Below, piece after piece: positions 42,057 through 50,920 of a stretch of 54,630 nucleotides of DNA (its first letter is position 1; each line of letters begins with the position of its first letter). The stretch is from Actinomycetes bacterium (GTDB lineage Bacteria > Actinomycetota > Acidimicrobiia > Acidimicrobiales > RAAP-2). The translations under genes were made by a program, and so were the position numbers. The stretch covers positions 1 to 54,630 of the forward strand of contig JAJZVL010000014.1 in NCBI GenBank assembly GCA_021845725.1. The letters are read 5' to 3'. The notes under the pieces are model-generated. The model was given only the letters and a program-made list of their open reading frames with translations. It ran no database searches and was not told the DNA's origin.

Positions 42057-42949
42057 AGCTGGTGACGTTCAAGGCGCCTGATGGCACCGACCATCCGGGG
42101 GTCGTCGACGGCGACGAGGTGGTGACCATCGAAGGCGTCGGGACGATGCGTGAGCTCTTCGCTCAGGGACCGGACCTCGATGCAGCGCGCCAGGCCTCGG
42201 GCGCCCGCTACGGCCTGGCCGACGTGAAGCTGCTGCCGCCGATCATCCCGAAGAAGCTGATCCACACCTCGGGCAACTTCCGCGAGCACGAGATGGAGTC
42301 CAAGACGGTCAACTGGTCGCACGCGATCGCGCCGTGGATCGTCTTCTTCCAGAACGTCGACGCGATCATCGGTCAAGACGACGACATCGTCTACCCCGAG
42401 CACCTCACCAGGGAGCTCGACCACGAGCTGGAGCTCGCTGTGGTGATCGCGCGCGACGGTGCCTTCCTCGACGAGAAGGAGGCGGAGAGCTACATCGGGG
42501 GATACCTCATCTTCAACGACATCACCGCTCGGGACATCCAGCGGCGCGAGATGAAGTCGGGCGTGTTCTCCTTCTGCAAGTCGATCCAGACGTTCTGCCC
42601 GCTCGGCCCGTGGATCGTCACCCCCGACGAGGTGGGAGACCCCCACACGCTCGACATGCGGCTCTTCGTGAACGGCGACCTCCGCCAGCAGTCCTACTCG
42701 GGGAACATGTCGGTGACGCTTCCCGAGCTCATCGCGCACCACTCGCCACTCGGCTACAGCGCCGGCGACGTGCTCACGACCGGCACCGTCTCGGGCGTGG
42801 CCGGGTTCAAGAGCGACGCGCAGAAGTGGTACCTGCGCCCGGGCGACGTGGTCGAGTGCACGATCGATCGGGTCGGGACCCTCAGGAACCAGGTCGTGTC
42901 CTGGGAGAAGGCCCACGGCACCCCGGCTCCGCCGTTCCGCGAGTGGTGA
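42053..42949 (+). CDS. Fumarylacetoacetate-hydrolase-family enzyme
   Basis: A 298-aa FAH-fold protein. Metal and active-site segments are visible: LDHELELAVVIARDG (the Glu-x-Glu ligands), FNDITARDIQRREM, GPWIVTPDEVGDP and LTTGTVSGVAGF. Family members cleave or hydrate 2,4-dioxo acids or 2-oxo-pentenoates and decarboxylate oxaloacetate, steps common near the end of ring or side-chain degradation. It starts on the M20 stop and is followed 10 bp later by the first M24 gene. Confidence 0.9.
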   Translation: MKLVTFKAPDGTDHPGVVDGDEVVTIEGVGTMRELFAQGPDLDAARQASGARYGLADVKLLPPIIPKKLIHTSGNFREHEMESKTVNWSHAIAPWIVFFQNVDAIIGQDDDIVYPEHLTRELDHELELAVVIARDGAFLDEKEAESYIGGYLIFNDITARDIQRREMKSGVFSFCKSIQTFCPLGPWIVTPDEVGDPHTLDMRLFVNGDLRQQSYSGNMSVTLPELIAHHSPLGYSAGDVLTTGTVSGVAGFKSDAQKWYLRPGDVVECTIDRVGTLRNQVVSWEKAHGTPAPPFREW

Positions 42950-42959
42950 GGAGCTCACG

Positions 42960-44132
42960 ATGACGTGGCCCGTCGATGAAGCGCGTCTCGCGCGGGTGCG
43001 CCAGCTGATGGCCGAGGACGACCTGGACGCGCTGGTCGTCCGGTCGCCGGACAACATCGTCTACCTGACGAACTACTGGTGCATGAAGGGCTACGACCTC
43101 GCCATCTTCCCGCGCGAGGGCGTGCCTACGATCGTGGTCGTGGCGCCGCAGTACGAGGACGCCGCGCGGACCGGGTGGACCGACGACATCCGGACCTTTC
43201 CCCACTACGACATCGACGACCCGCGCTCCCCGGCTGACCGCGCCCTGTCGATGGCGCTGGCCGTCGTGGCCGAGCGGGACCTCGGGAGGCGCATCGGGAT
43301 CGAGATGTCCCAGAACGCACAGGCGGCCGACCGCATGGTCGGCGAGCCCACCGTCTACACGAAGGGCTACTTCGACGCGTTCGACGGCGTGGCTCGGGAG
43401 GTGGTCGATGCCACCGGGCTGCTCGTACGCGCCCGCACGAAGAAGACGCCCCAGGAGGTCGAGCGGCTCCGGCTGGCCCAGGAGCTGGCCACGCTCGGCC
43501 TGGACCACATCGAGTCGCGCATCCGGCCCGGCATGCTCGAGAGCCAGGTCGGCGCCATGTTCGAGGGGTTCGTGCACGAGACCGGTGTCGGCTACCAGGG
43601 CAGGGTCGAGATGGCACGTGCATTCACCCTCGTGTGGTCGGGGCCGGGGATAAAGACCTTCACCGCCACGGGGCACCGCCCGGTCGTCGCCGACGAGCCC
43701 ACCTTGATGGAGATCTGGGTCTGCGCCGACGGGTACTGGACGGACCTGACGAAGAACTTCTGCCCCGGGACCCTCGAACCGCGCTACGTCGACCTGCTCG
43801 ACCTGCTCTTGCATGCCCGGGATCGAGCGCTCGCGCTCCTGCGTCCGGGCACCGAGATCGCCGAGATCGATCGAACCATCCGTGAGTCCATCGCGCAGGG
43901 CGGCTACGCCGGCCAGCCGGACCACGCGGTCGCGCACGGCGTGGGCGCGCGGGCGCACGAACCACCCTGGGCGCACCAGGCCAGCCCGGGGACGCTCGAG
44001 GAGGGCATGGTGCTGGCGATCGAGCCCGGCACCTACTGGCCCGGCGGCGGCGGCTTGCGGCTGGAGGACGACTACCTGGTCACCGCCTCGGGCTGGGACC
44101 GGCTCGGCACGTTCCGGGACGACTTTCGATGA
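42960..44132 (+). CDS. M24-family (Xaa-Pro peptidase/creatinase fold) hydrolase 1
   Basis: A 390-aa pita-bread-fold protein: N-terminal creatinase-like domain (~1-160) and C-terminal catalytic domain. The metal ligands read Glu251 (usually Asp), Asp262 (CADGYWTD), His326 (HGVGARAHE, with His333), Glu355 (IEPGTYW) and Glu369 (RLEDDY), so a metal site is likely present. Such enzymes cleave Xaa-Pro bonds, creatine, ectoine or DMSP; in this operon a C-N bond of the imported compound is a reasonable target. The stop overlaps the KPR-like gene by 4 bp. Confidence 0.88.
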   Translation: MTWPVDEARLARVRQLMAEDDLDALVVRSPDNIVYLTNYWCMKGYDLAIFPREGVPTIVVVAPQYEDAARTGWTDDIRTFPHYDIDDPRSPADRALSMALAVVAERDLGRRIGIEMSQNAQAADRMVGEPTVYTKGYFDAFDGVAREVVDATGLLVRARTKKTPQEVERLRLAQELATLGLDHIESRIRPGMLESQVGAMFEGFVHETGVGYQGRVEMARAFTLVWSGPGIKTFTATGHRPVVADEPTLMEIWVCADGYWTDLTKNFCPGTLEPRYVDLLDLLLHARDRALALLRPGTEIAEIDRTIRESIAQGGYAGQPDHAVAHGVGARAHEPPWAHQASPGTLEEGMVLAIEPGTYWPGGGGLRLEDDYLVTASGWDRLGTFRDDFR

Positions 44133-45052
44133 GCGGCCGTACCCGGGTGTGCATCGTCGGCTGCGGGGCGGTCGGGAGCCTGTTCGCCGCCCACCTGGCG
44201 CAGCTGGACGAGGTGGAGGTGTTCGCCTACGACCTGTCTCGTGAGCACGTCGACGCGATCAACCGCGACGGGCTTCGGATCGTGGGGCGTGAGGAGCTCG
44301 TGGGGCGGGTGCAGGCCAGCTCCGACGCGGCCGCGTTGCCCGCATGCGACTATGGCATCGTGGCCACGAAGGGGTACGTGACCGAGCCCGCCATCGCGGC
44401 GACCGCCCACAGCTTCCAGGACGGGTGGGTGGCCAGCGTCCAGAACGGCGTGGGGAACGAGGAGATCCTGGCCGCCTACGTCCCCCGGGTCATCCTCGGC
44501 ACGACCTTTCCGGCGGGTCACCTGGTCGCCCCCGGCGTCGTGGAGATGGACACCGGGGGGGAGACGTGGCTTGGCCCCTTTGGCCAGGATGCGTCGATGT
44601 TGCCCGCGGTCGAGCGCCTCGCGTCGCTGCTCACCAGCTCGGGCATGCCCACGAAAGCGCTGCCCGACGCTCGCGGCGCGCAGTGGAACAAGCTGATCTT
44701 CAACGCGGCGACGAACCCCCTCGGTGCGCTGACCGGTCTCAGCCACGGGCAGGTGTGTGAGCAGCCCGGTCTCCGGGCGCTGGTGAGCGCCCTCATCGCA
44801 GAGGACCTGGCGGTCGCAGCTGCCCTGGGGATCACCTTGGACGACGATCCCGAAGCGCTGGTCGACCACGCGGCCAAGGTGGCCTACGGGCACAAGGCCA
44901 GCATGCTCCAGGACGTGGCCGCGCACCGCAGGACCGAGATCGACTCCCTGAACGGCGGGATCGCCGAGCTCGGCCGGCGAAGCGGCGTCCCGACGCCCCT
45001 CAACGACGCGATCGTCGCGCTGGTGAAGGGCCTCGAGGCGTCGTATGGATGA
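44129..45052 (+). CDS. Ketopantoate-reductase-like (PanE/ApbA) oxidoreductase 1
   Basis: A 307-aa NADP-dependent 2-oxo-acid reductase homologue. GCGAVGSLFAAHL is the nucleotide motif, VATKG gives the conserved Lys, and NKLIFNAATNPLGALTG and a C-terminal RRTEIDSLNGGI (substrate-binding region) are intact. In a catabolic operon it more likely acts on a pathway intermediate than on ketopantoate. A paralogue is at 48792-49796. A 90-bp gap precedes the second M24 gene. Confidence 0.87.
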   Translation: MSGRTRVCIVGCGAVGSLFAAHLAQLDEVEVFAYDLSREHVDAINRDGLRIVGREELVGRVQASSDAAALPACDYGIVATKGYVTEPAIAATAHSFQDGWVASVQNGVGNEEILAAYVPRVILGTTFPAGHLVAPGVVEMDTGGETWLGPFGQDASMLPAVERLASLLTSSGMPTKALPDARGAQWNKLIFNAATNPLGALTGLSHGQVCEQPGLRALVSALIAEDLAVAAALGITLDDDPEALVDHAAKVAYGHKASMLQDVAAHRRTEIDSLNGGIAELGRRSGVPTPLNDAIVALVKGLEASYG

Positions 45053-45142
45053 CACCGAGGGGGCGGACCGAGTGCTGTGGGCGGCTCCGGGAGGAGTGGC
45101 GCCTGGCCCGAAGGGAGCAATTCGTCGGATGGGAGGCATCGG

Positions 45143-46285
45143 GTGAGCCGGCAACCGAGTGAGGCCGAGGTCGCGCGGCGGTATCGTGCCATGCGCGGCG
45201 CCATGGGCGAAGCTGGGCTCGACGCGCTGATCGTGTGTGGCAGCGAGTACACGGGCTTCGGTGGCGGGGTGCGCTACATGTCCGGGTTCCGCATCGTCCA
45301 TCGTTACTCGTACGTTCTGGTGCCGCTCGATGGTGATCCGCTGGCCGTCTTCCCCAGCGAAGCCCGCTATGTCGGTGACCACTTGGATGGCTTCGTGCGC
45401 GACCAGGCGTTCGCCGACTGCCCGGGGGAGTGGATGGCGAACCATCTCTCTGCTGCCGGTGCGCGACGTGTCGGCGTGTACGGCCTCGACTACATCATGT
45501 GCGTGCGCGACTACCGGGCACTGCAGGCGTCGTCGCTCGAGATCGTGGGGTTCGACGACGAGTTCGATCTTGCGCGGGCGGTGCGCAGCCAGGAAGAGCT
45601 CGCCATGGTGCGCGAGACCATGGGGATCAACGAGTCGGGCTTCTGGGCGGTGCAGTCCGCCTTCCGCCGGCCAGGCGTGACGCAGGCAGAGCTCATGGCC
45701 GAGGCGGAGGCGGTGTTCAGCCGGGCCGGGTGCGGACGCCAGACGATGGACATGGTCCTGTGGGGCACGCACGGCTCGGCCACGCCCGAGTTCAGGATCC
45801 CCGAGCACGAGACGCCGGTGGCTCCCGACGACCTGCTCTTGTACTCGCTCGAGGTCGCGGGTCCGTCGGGGTACTGGGTCGAGTTCACCCGCCCGCTCTG
45901 CCAGGGCGCGGTCTCGGACAGCACGAACCTGCTCCTCGAGGCCTACGCTGAGTACTACGAGCTGGTGCCCAAGGCCCTCAGTGCCGGGCAGTCGGCGCAC
46001 GATGCCCACCGGACCTGCTCGGAGCCGTTCCGAAGCCGCGGGCTGCAGCTCGGGCACGTGACGGGGCACTCCATCGGGATGACCATGATCGAGCACCCGC
46101 GCATCGGTGACGGAGTCGAGGTGGAGCTGCTCAGTGACATGGTCATCTCGATGCACCCGCACGTGCTCAGTGCGGATGGCAGGTCGTGCATGTACATGCA
46201 GGACACGTGGCGGATTGCCGAGGGAGAGGCAGAGCTCCTGTCGCTCGTCCCGATGAAGGTCTTCGACGGCACCGAGCGACGCTGA
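45143..46285 (+). CDS. M24-family homologue 2, metal ligands lost
   Basis: A 380-aa pita-bread-fold protein. The ligand positions are Glu237 and Glu247 (YSLEVAGPSGYWVEFTR) in place of two Asp, with one residue fewer between them, His309 (GHSIGM) kept, His338 (ISMHPHV) in place of Glu and Gln353 (MQDTW) in place of the last Glu. This is no ordinary di-metal peptidase; creatinase shows that metal-free M24 proteins can be active. The GTG at 45143 follows GGGAGG at good spacing; a longer frame from 45077 lacks such a site. It may work alone or with the intact M24 protein upstream. Confidence 0.85.
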   Translation: MSRQPSEAEVARRYRAMRGAMGEAGLDALIVCGSEYTGFGGGVRYMSGFRIVHRYSYVLVPLDGDPLAVFPSEARYVGDHLDGFVRDQAFADCPGEWMANHLSAAGARRVGVYGLDYIMCVRDYRALQASSLEIVGFDDEFDLARAVRSQEELAMVRETMGINESGFWAVQSAFRRPGVTQAELMAEAEAVFSRAGCGRQTMDMVLWGTHGSATPEFRIPEHETPVAPDDLLLYSLEVAGPSGYWVEFTRPLCQGAVSDSTNLLLEAYAEYYELVPKALSAGQSAHDAHRTCSEPFRSRGLQLGHVTGHSIGMTMIEHPRIGDGVEVELLSDMVISMHPHVLSADGRSCMYMQDTWRIAEGEAELLSLVPMKVFDGTERR

Positions 46286-46300
46286 GACGACGAGCCGACC

Positions 46301-47878
46301 ATGACCGGGCGCTACGACGCGGTGGTGATCGGTGCCGGCCATAACGGGCTGGTCGCGGCCCTCACGCTGGCAGAGGCGGGCTACCGCGTCCTCGTGGCGG
46401 AGGCGGCCGACCAGCCGGGGGGGGCGCTCCGCAGCGCCGAGCTGACTCAGCCCGGCTACGTGCACGACGTCTTCGCGACGAACCTGAACCTGTTCCTCGG
46501 CTCGGCGTTCTACGCCTCGCACGCTGGGGCGCTCGAGCACCATGGCTTCACCGTGGCAGCGTCGGCCCGCCCGTATGCCAGCGCCTTCCCCGACGGCACC
46601 GCGCTGGGCGTGACGACCGACCGCGACGAGACGCTGGCCGAGCTCGAGGCTGCCAGCCCGCGCGACGCGGCAGGCTGGCGCGAGCTCGACGCCTTGTTCG
46701 AGCGGCTTTCGCCTGTGCTCTTCCGTGCCTATGCCGCCCGGGCGCCCTCGTGGGAACTGGCCCGTGCCGGTCTCGAGGCGTTCAAGAGTGCTCGGACGAG
46801 CGGGATGGTGACGCTTGGACGGCTGCTCCTGAGCTCGTCGCGCGAGCTGGTCGACGAGTACCTGGAAACCGACAAGGCGAAGGCGTTGATCGCCCCGTGG
46901 GGGCTCCACCTCGACTTCGGACCGGACGTGGCGGGCGGTGCGGTCTTCCCGTTCCTCGAGGCGTTCGCCGACCAGCACGGCGGGATGGCAGTGGCCAAGG
47001 GTGGTGCGAGCACGCTGGTGCGCGCGTTGGTCGGCATGCTCCAAGAGCACGGCGGTGAGCTGCGAACGTCCACCAGGGTCACGAGGGTCGTGGTGCGCGA
47101 CGGGCGTGCTGTGGGCGTCGAGCTCGACACGGGCGAACGGGTCAGCGCGGACCGTGCCGTCGTCGCCGGCGTGACGCCGACGGCGTTGGCGGGCGAGCTG
47201 CTGGGCCAGGCCGACCTTCCCGGTCCGATCAGGCGCGCGCTCAGCGGGTACCGCTACGGCCCCGGGACGATGATGCTCCACATGTCACTGTCGGCGCCTG
47301 TGCCGTGGGCGGCGGGCGAGCGCCTGGCCTCGTTCGCCTACGTGCACCTGGCGCCCTACGTGGACGATCTCGCCCGCGCCTATGCGGACGCGTTGGCAGG
47401 GCGCCTTCCCGCCGAGCCGCTGCTCGTCGTGGGCCAGACCTCGGCGGTCGACCCGACGCGTGCGCCCGACGGCGGGCACACGCTCTGGGTCCAGGTGCGT
47501 CCGCTGCCTGCGACTCCTCCGACGCGCCGACGTGGAGGGTGGGCCGATGCCGCACCGCGCTATGCCGAGCGCGTCATGCAGAAGCTCGAGCGCTACGCGC
47601 CGGGCATCGGCGAGATCGTGACCGGGATGGCCGTGCTGTCGCCTGCAGACCTGGAGCGGGAAGACGCCAACCTCGTCGGTGGCGACAGCGTGTCGGGCAG
47701 CATGCACCTGCGGCAGAACTTCCTGCTGCGCCCGGCGTGGGGAATGTCCGGGTACCGCACGCCGGTGCGCGATCTTTGGATGATCGGCGCCGCGACGTGG
47801 CCCGGCGGTGGTCTGAACGCGGTCTCCGGGTACCAGGCGGCACAGCACATCCTCCGGCGAAGACGGCGGGCATGGTGA
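46301..47878 (+). CDS. PYROXD2/phytoene-desaturase-like FAD oxidoreductase, copy 2
   Basis: A 525-aa flavoprotein with AVVIGAGHNGLVAALTLAEA (FAD site), PGGALRSAELTQPGYVHDVF and the ending YRTPVRDLWMIGAATWPGGG. It is a clear but diverged paralogue of the gene at 37979-39607, sharing the same landmarks but different middle sequence. It follows the second M24 gene after 15 bp and is likely co-transcribed. Two such enzymes in one island suggest two oxidation steps or two related substrates. Confidence 0.88.
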   Translation: MTGRYDAVVIGAGHNGLVAALTLAEAGYRVLVAEAADQPGGALRSAELTQPGYVHDVFATNLNLFLGSAFYASHAGALEHHGFTVAASARPYASAFPDGTALGVTTDRDETLAELEAASPRDAAGWRELDALFERLSPVLFRAYAARAPSWELARAGLEAFKSARTSGMVTLGRLLLSSSRELVDEYLETDKAKALIAPWGLHLDFGPDVAGGAVFPFLEAFADQHGGMAVAKGGASTLVRALVGMLQEHGGELRTSTRVTRVVVRDGRAVGVELDTGERVSADRAVVAGVTPTALAGELLGQADLPGPIRRALSGYRYGPGTMMLHMSLSAPVPWAAGERLASFAYVHLAPYVDDLARAYADALAGRLPAEPLLVVGQTSAVDPTRAPDGGHTLWVQVRPLPATPPTRRRGGWADAAPRYAERVMQKLERYAPGIGEIVTGMAVLSPADLEREDANLVGGDSVSGSMHLRQNFLLRPAWGMSGYRTPVRDLWMIGAATWPGGGLNAVSGYQAAQHILRRRRRAW

Positions 47879-48012
47879 CGGCCAAGGCGGTGACCGGCCA
47901 CGATGCGGCACGAGGTCGGGGTCGTCTGCCGAGAGGGCCGAATTCGGAGCTTTCAGCGAGGGAATGTGAGATCATCGATCAGCTCGAGCTCACCGACCGA
48001 GGAGAAGCGCCT

Positions 48013-48795
48013 ATGGCTCCGCAGCACAACGGGGGCGGATTGCGTGCGCGCGCGCTCTCCGACGACTGGGCCGTTCCGGATGGCGGCAGCTGGGGTTTGC
48101 CCGCTCACCGGACCCTCGCCGAGAAGGCCTTCATCTCCCTGCACCAGGCGATCCTCACCGGCAAGCTCCGACCAGGTGAGCGGATCCCCATCGAGGAACT
48201 GGCGAACGCGCTGGAGATGAGCCCCATGCCGGTACGCGAGGCGATCCGCCGGCTCGACGCACTGGGGTTGGTCGAGAACGTGCCGCACAAGGGAGCGCGT
48301 ATCACGGAGCTCTCGATCACCGACCTCCGGGAGATCTACGAGACGCGGTTGTCCGTCGAGCCTCTTGCGATCGCTCGTGCCGCTCAGCGGTTCACCGACG
48401 AGGACGCCGCCCGGGCCAAGGCGATGCTCTCCGCGATGCGTTCGGAGGAGGCCGGCTCGGTGGAGCTGTGGCGCGCGCACAGCGAGCTGCACCTGACGCT
48501 GTACCGCGCTGCCCGCTCGGCGTGGTTGCAGCGGGTGATCCAGCCACTGTGGGAGTCGAGCGAGCGCTACCGCCTGGCCATGCCCACGCACTCGGCCGCG
48601 AGCAACGTCCGCAGCCATGAGCTGCTCGTTCAGGCATGCGTGCGCCATGACCCCGAACGTGCCGCGTTCGAGCTCACCAGCCACCTCGTGACCACCGCGA
48701 ATTCCCTCGCTGCGCAGCTCTCGAGCGGCCCGCTCTTCACGCCGCCGAAGGGTGAGGAGCTCCTCCCGCTCCCGCTCACGCTCGCCAAGCCGTGA
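48013..48795 (+). CDS. GntR-family regulator, FCD (FadR-like) type
   Basis: A 260-aa repressor-type regulator. The winged-helix covers ~25-95 (AFISLHQAILTGKLRPGERI, MSPMPVREAIRRLDALGLV), and the all-helical FCD ligand domain follows (YETRLSVEPLAIARAA, with LWRAHSELHLTLYRAA carrying the usual Asp/His-type metal site region). FCD proteins sense carboxylic acids or amino-acid-like pathway metabolites, consistent with control of the surrounding genes. The ATG at 48013 has GGAGAA upstream; the open frame reaching further upstream overlaps the FAD gene and is not conserved. It overlaps the second KPR gene by 4 bp. Confidence 0.87.
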   Translation: MAPQHNGGGLRARALSDDWAVPDGGSWGLPAHRTLAEKAFISLHQAILTGKLRPGERIPIEELANALEMSPMPVREAIRRLDALGLVENVPHKGARITELSITDLREIYETRLSVEPLAIARAAQRFTDEDAARAKAMLSAMRSEEAGSVELWRAHSELHLTLYRAARSAWLQRVIQPLWESSERYRLAMPTHSAASNVRSHELLVQACVRHDPERAAFELTSHLVTTANSLAAQLSSGPLFTPPKGEELLPLPLTLAKP

Positions 48796-49796
48796 CGACC
48801 GCTGCACCGGGTACGCCCGGAGCCGGGGAGGCCGGCCCGTCGTTGCGCCGCATCGTCGTGGTGGGCGCGGGTGCGATCGGCAGCCTTTACGCCGCCCACC
48901 TTGCGTCTCAGGCCGACGTGTGGGTGCTCACGCGGCGGCCATTCCATGCTCATGCACTCTGCATGAAAGGACTGTCGGTCAGCGGGAAGTCCACTGTCGA
49001 CGCCTCGGTCCACGCGACCAGCGACCCTTCGGAGCTGCCGCCGTTCGACGCCGCCATCGTGGCGACCAAGGCCAACGAGGTGGGGGCAGCGGCCGACGCC
49101 CTTCGCGGCCGCTCGGAGGACGCAGTGGTGATGACGTGCCAGAACGGCTTGGGTGCAGACGAGATCATGGCCGAGGCCGGTCCGTGGCCGCTCCTGAGCG
49201 CCGTGACGTTCATGAGCGGGACCAAGCACGACGACTGCCACGTCGAGTACGAGCTCGACGCGCCCACGTGGCTCGGACCCTCCTCCGTCCGGCCGGCCTC
49301 GCACGCCGCCGCCGCACAGCTGGCGGAGCTGCTCCGCCGTGCCGGGCTGAAGGCGGAGGCGTTCGATGACGTGCGGCCGGCACTGTGGTCGAAGCTGATC
49401 TTCAACGCGACCGTGAACGCGCTGAGCGCGCTGACCGGGCTGCCTCACGACCGGCATTTCCGCATGGAGGAGGAGCTCACCGACCTCGGGCACCTCGCTC
49501 GCGGGCTCGTGGAGGAGGGCAAGGCGGTGGCAGCCGCGGCAGGGGTCCAGCTCCACGAGGACCCATGGGAGATGAACCTCGAGGCCGTGCGCCGGGGCGA
49601 GACGGGGCAGGGTAGCTACCGCCACCTTCCGTCGATGCTCGCCGACGTGCGTGCCGGACGGCGCACCGAGGTCGACTTCATCACGGGCTCGCTGGTCCGA
49701 GAGGGCTTGGCGCACGGCGTGCCGGTCCCACTGCACCTCTGCCTGTGGCGTCTCGTGAAGGCGCTCGAGTCGGGCTACCTCGGAGACGTCCCATGA
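48792..49796 (+). CDS. Ketopantoate-reductase-like (PanE/ApbA) oxidoreductase 2
   Basis: A 334-aa paralogue of the gene at 44129: VVVGAGAIGSLYAAHLA (NADP motif), VATKANEV (Lys), SKLIFNATVNALSALTG and RRTEVDFITGSLV. An N-terminal extension of ~20 residues (Pro/Gly-rich) precedes the fold. GTG start overlapping the GntR gene. It ends before a 221-bp gap with a strong promoter, so it closes this transcription unit. Confidence 0.86.
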   Translation: MTTAAPGTPGAGEAGPSLRRIVVVGAGAIGSLYAAHLASQADVWVLTRRPFHAHALCMKGLSVSGKSTVDASVHATSDPSELPPFDAAIVATKANEVGAAADALRGRSEDAVVMTCQNGLGADEIMAEAGPWPLLSAVTFMSGTKHDDCHVEYELDAPTWLGPSSVRPASHAAAAQLAELLRRAGLKAEAFDDVRPALWSKLIFNATVNALSALTGLPHDRHFRMEEELTDLGHLARGLVEEGKAVAAAAGVQLHEDPWEMNLEAVRRGETGQGSYRHLPSMLADVRAGRRTEVDFITGSLVREGLAHGVPVPLHLCLWRLVKALESGYLGDVP

Positions 49797-49903
49797 GGAT
49801 CGAGCCGGCGGCGGCATCCGTGGCGGCGCTCGCGCTCGAGCTGGCCGTGGCACGCCGCAGTGAGCGCGGTGCGAGCGCGTCCCGACTTGGTGTGGTGCGC
49901 CGA

Positions 49904-49938
49904 TCAACGTTGACAATTGATCAAACCGGAACTAGGTT
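49904..49938 (+). promoter_or_regulatory. Promoter and operator of the Cox-like hydroxylase operon
   Basis: TTGACA (49910-49915), 17 bp, TAGGTT (49933-49938) is the best promoter in the window, about 75 bp before the first gene. The palindrome TTGATCAA (49917-49924, part of TTGATCAAA) lies in the spacer and a second palindrome TCAACGTTGA (49904-49913) overlaps the -35. The arrangement suggests repression, perhaps by the GntR protein encoded just upstream. A 53-codon frame at 49793-49954 in this gap is probably not a gene. Confidence 0.65.
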
Positions 49939-50017
49939 CACCGCCGCTCCGTGAAGGCGTGCAGCAGGCACGTCCTGGGGTGAGGGAGCCGTGAGGCCAT
50001 CGGAGGTATGACTGGCG

Positions 50018-50920
50018 ATGCTGCTCGAACAGGTGGAGTATGTGCGGCCCGAAACCGTGGGCGACGCGCTCGAGATCCTGGCGTCCGACGACGGGGCGGC
50101 ACCGCTTGCGGGCGGTCAGAGCCTCGTCAACGTGCTGAAGAACCGGGTGGCGTCGGTGGACGTGCTCGTGGACATCTCGCGGCTCGCCGAGCTGTCCTCG
50201 ATCGCTCGGACTGCCGACGGCGGGCTGTCGATCGGTGCGTGCGTCACCTACGACGCGCTCGACCGCTCTCCTGAGGTGCGCGCGAGCCACTGGATCCTCG
50301 GGGACGTCGCTGGCCATATCGAGGACCAGCAGATCCGGAACAAAGGGACGATCGGGGGGAACTGCTGCCTCAGCGATCCCACGAACAACCTGCCGCCGAT
50401 CCTGGTGGCGTTGGGTGCCGTCATGGAGCTGCGCTCGCGCAGCGGGGAGCGGAGCGTTCCTGCGGCCGACTTCTTCAAGGGCTACTTCGCCACCGCGCTC
50501 GAGCCGGGTGAGCTCCTGGTGTCGATCACCGTGCCACCGATGCCCGAGCACTCAGGCGCGGGCTACGCGTCGCTGGCGGTGGGCGCCGATGCGAAGGCGT
50601 TGGTGCGGGCCGCGGCGCGCGTCACCCTCGACGAGGGCGGGACGACGATCGCGGAGTCCTGCCTCGTCCTCGCCCGCGTCGCCCACGTGCCTGTGCGCGA
50701 CGCCGAGGCGGAGGCCCGGCTGAGCGGCGCGGACGCGACCGAGGAGGCGGTCCGGGCGGCCTGTGCCGGCGTGGCCGACGGCATGCAGCCGATCGCCGAT
50801 GTGCACGGCAGCAGCGAGTACCGGCGCCAGATGGCGAAGGTGATGGCGCGGCGAGCGGTGGTGCAGGCCATCGCTGCCGCCAGAGGGAGCCGGAACGGCT
50901 CGACCGCAGGAGGGAAGTGA
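50018..50920 (+). CDS. FAD-binding medium subunit of CO-dehydrogenase-like molybdenum hydroxylase
   Basis: A 300-aa CoxM/CutM-type subunit. It has the paired FAD motifs AGGQSLV and TIGGNCCLSDPTN and the C-terminal CO-dehydrogenase flavoprotein domain. It passes electrons from the [2Fe-2S] subunit to an acceptor. GGAGG lies ~12 bp before the ATG at 50018; another ATG ten bases earlier is in a different frame. Its stop shares a base with the start of the small subunit. Confidence 0.91.
   Translation: MLLEQVEYVRPETVGDALEILASDDGAAPLAGGQSLVNVLKNRVASVDVLVDISRLAELSSIARTADGGLSIGACVTYDALDRSPEVRASHWILGDVAGHIEDQQIRNKGTIGGNCCLSDPTNNLPPILVALGAVMELRSRSGERSVPAADFFKGYFATALEPGELLVSITVPPMPEHSGAGYASLAVGADAKALVRAAARVTLDEGGTTIAESCLVLARVAHVPVRDAEAEARLSGADATEEAVRAACAGVADGMQPIADVHGSSEYRRQMAKVMARRAVVQAIAAARGSRNGSTAGGK

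Noticed and set aside
44072-47281. Open frame of over 1000 codons on the minus strand
   Set aside because: It is antisense to two M24 genes, a KPR-like gene and a FAD oxidoreductase that all have clear family motifs. Long antisense frames are expected in very high-GC DNA and its translation has low complexity.
49793-49954. 53-codon frame starting on the stop of the second KPR-like gene
   Set aside because: It runs through the best promoter of the window, shows no motif and has low-complexity Ala/Arg content.
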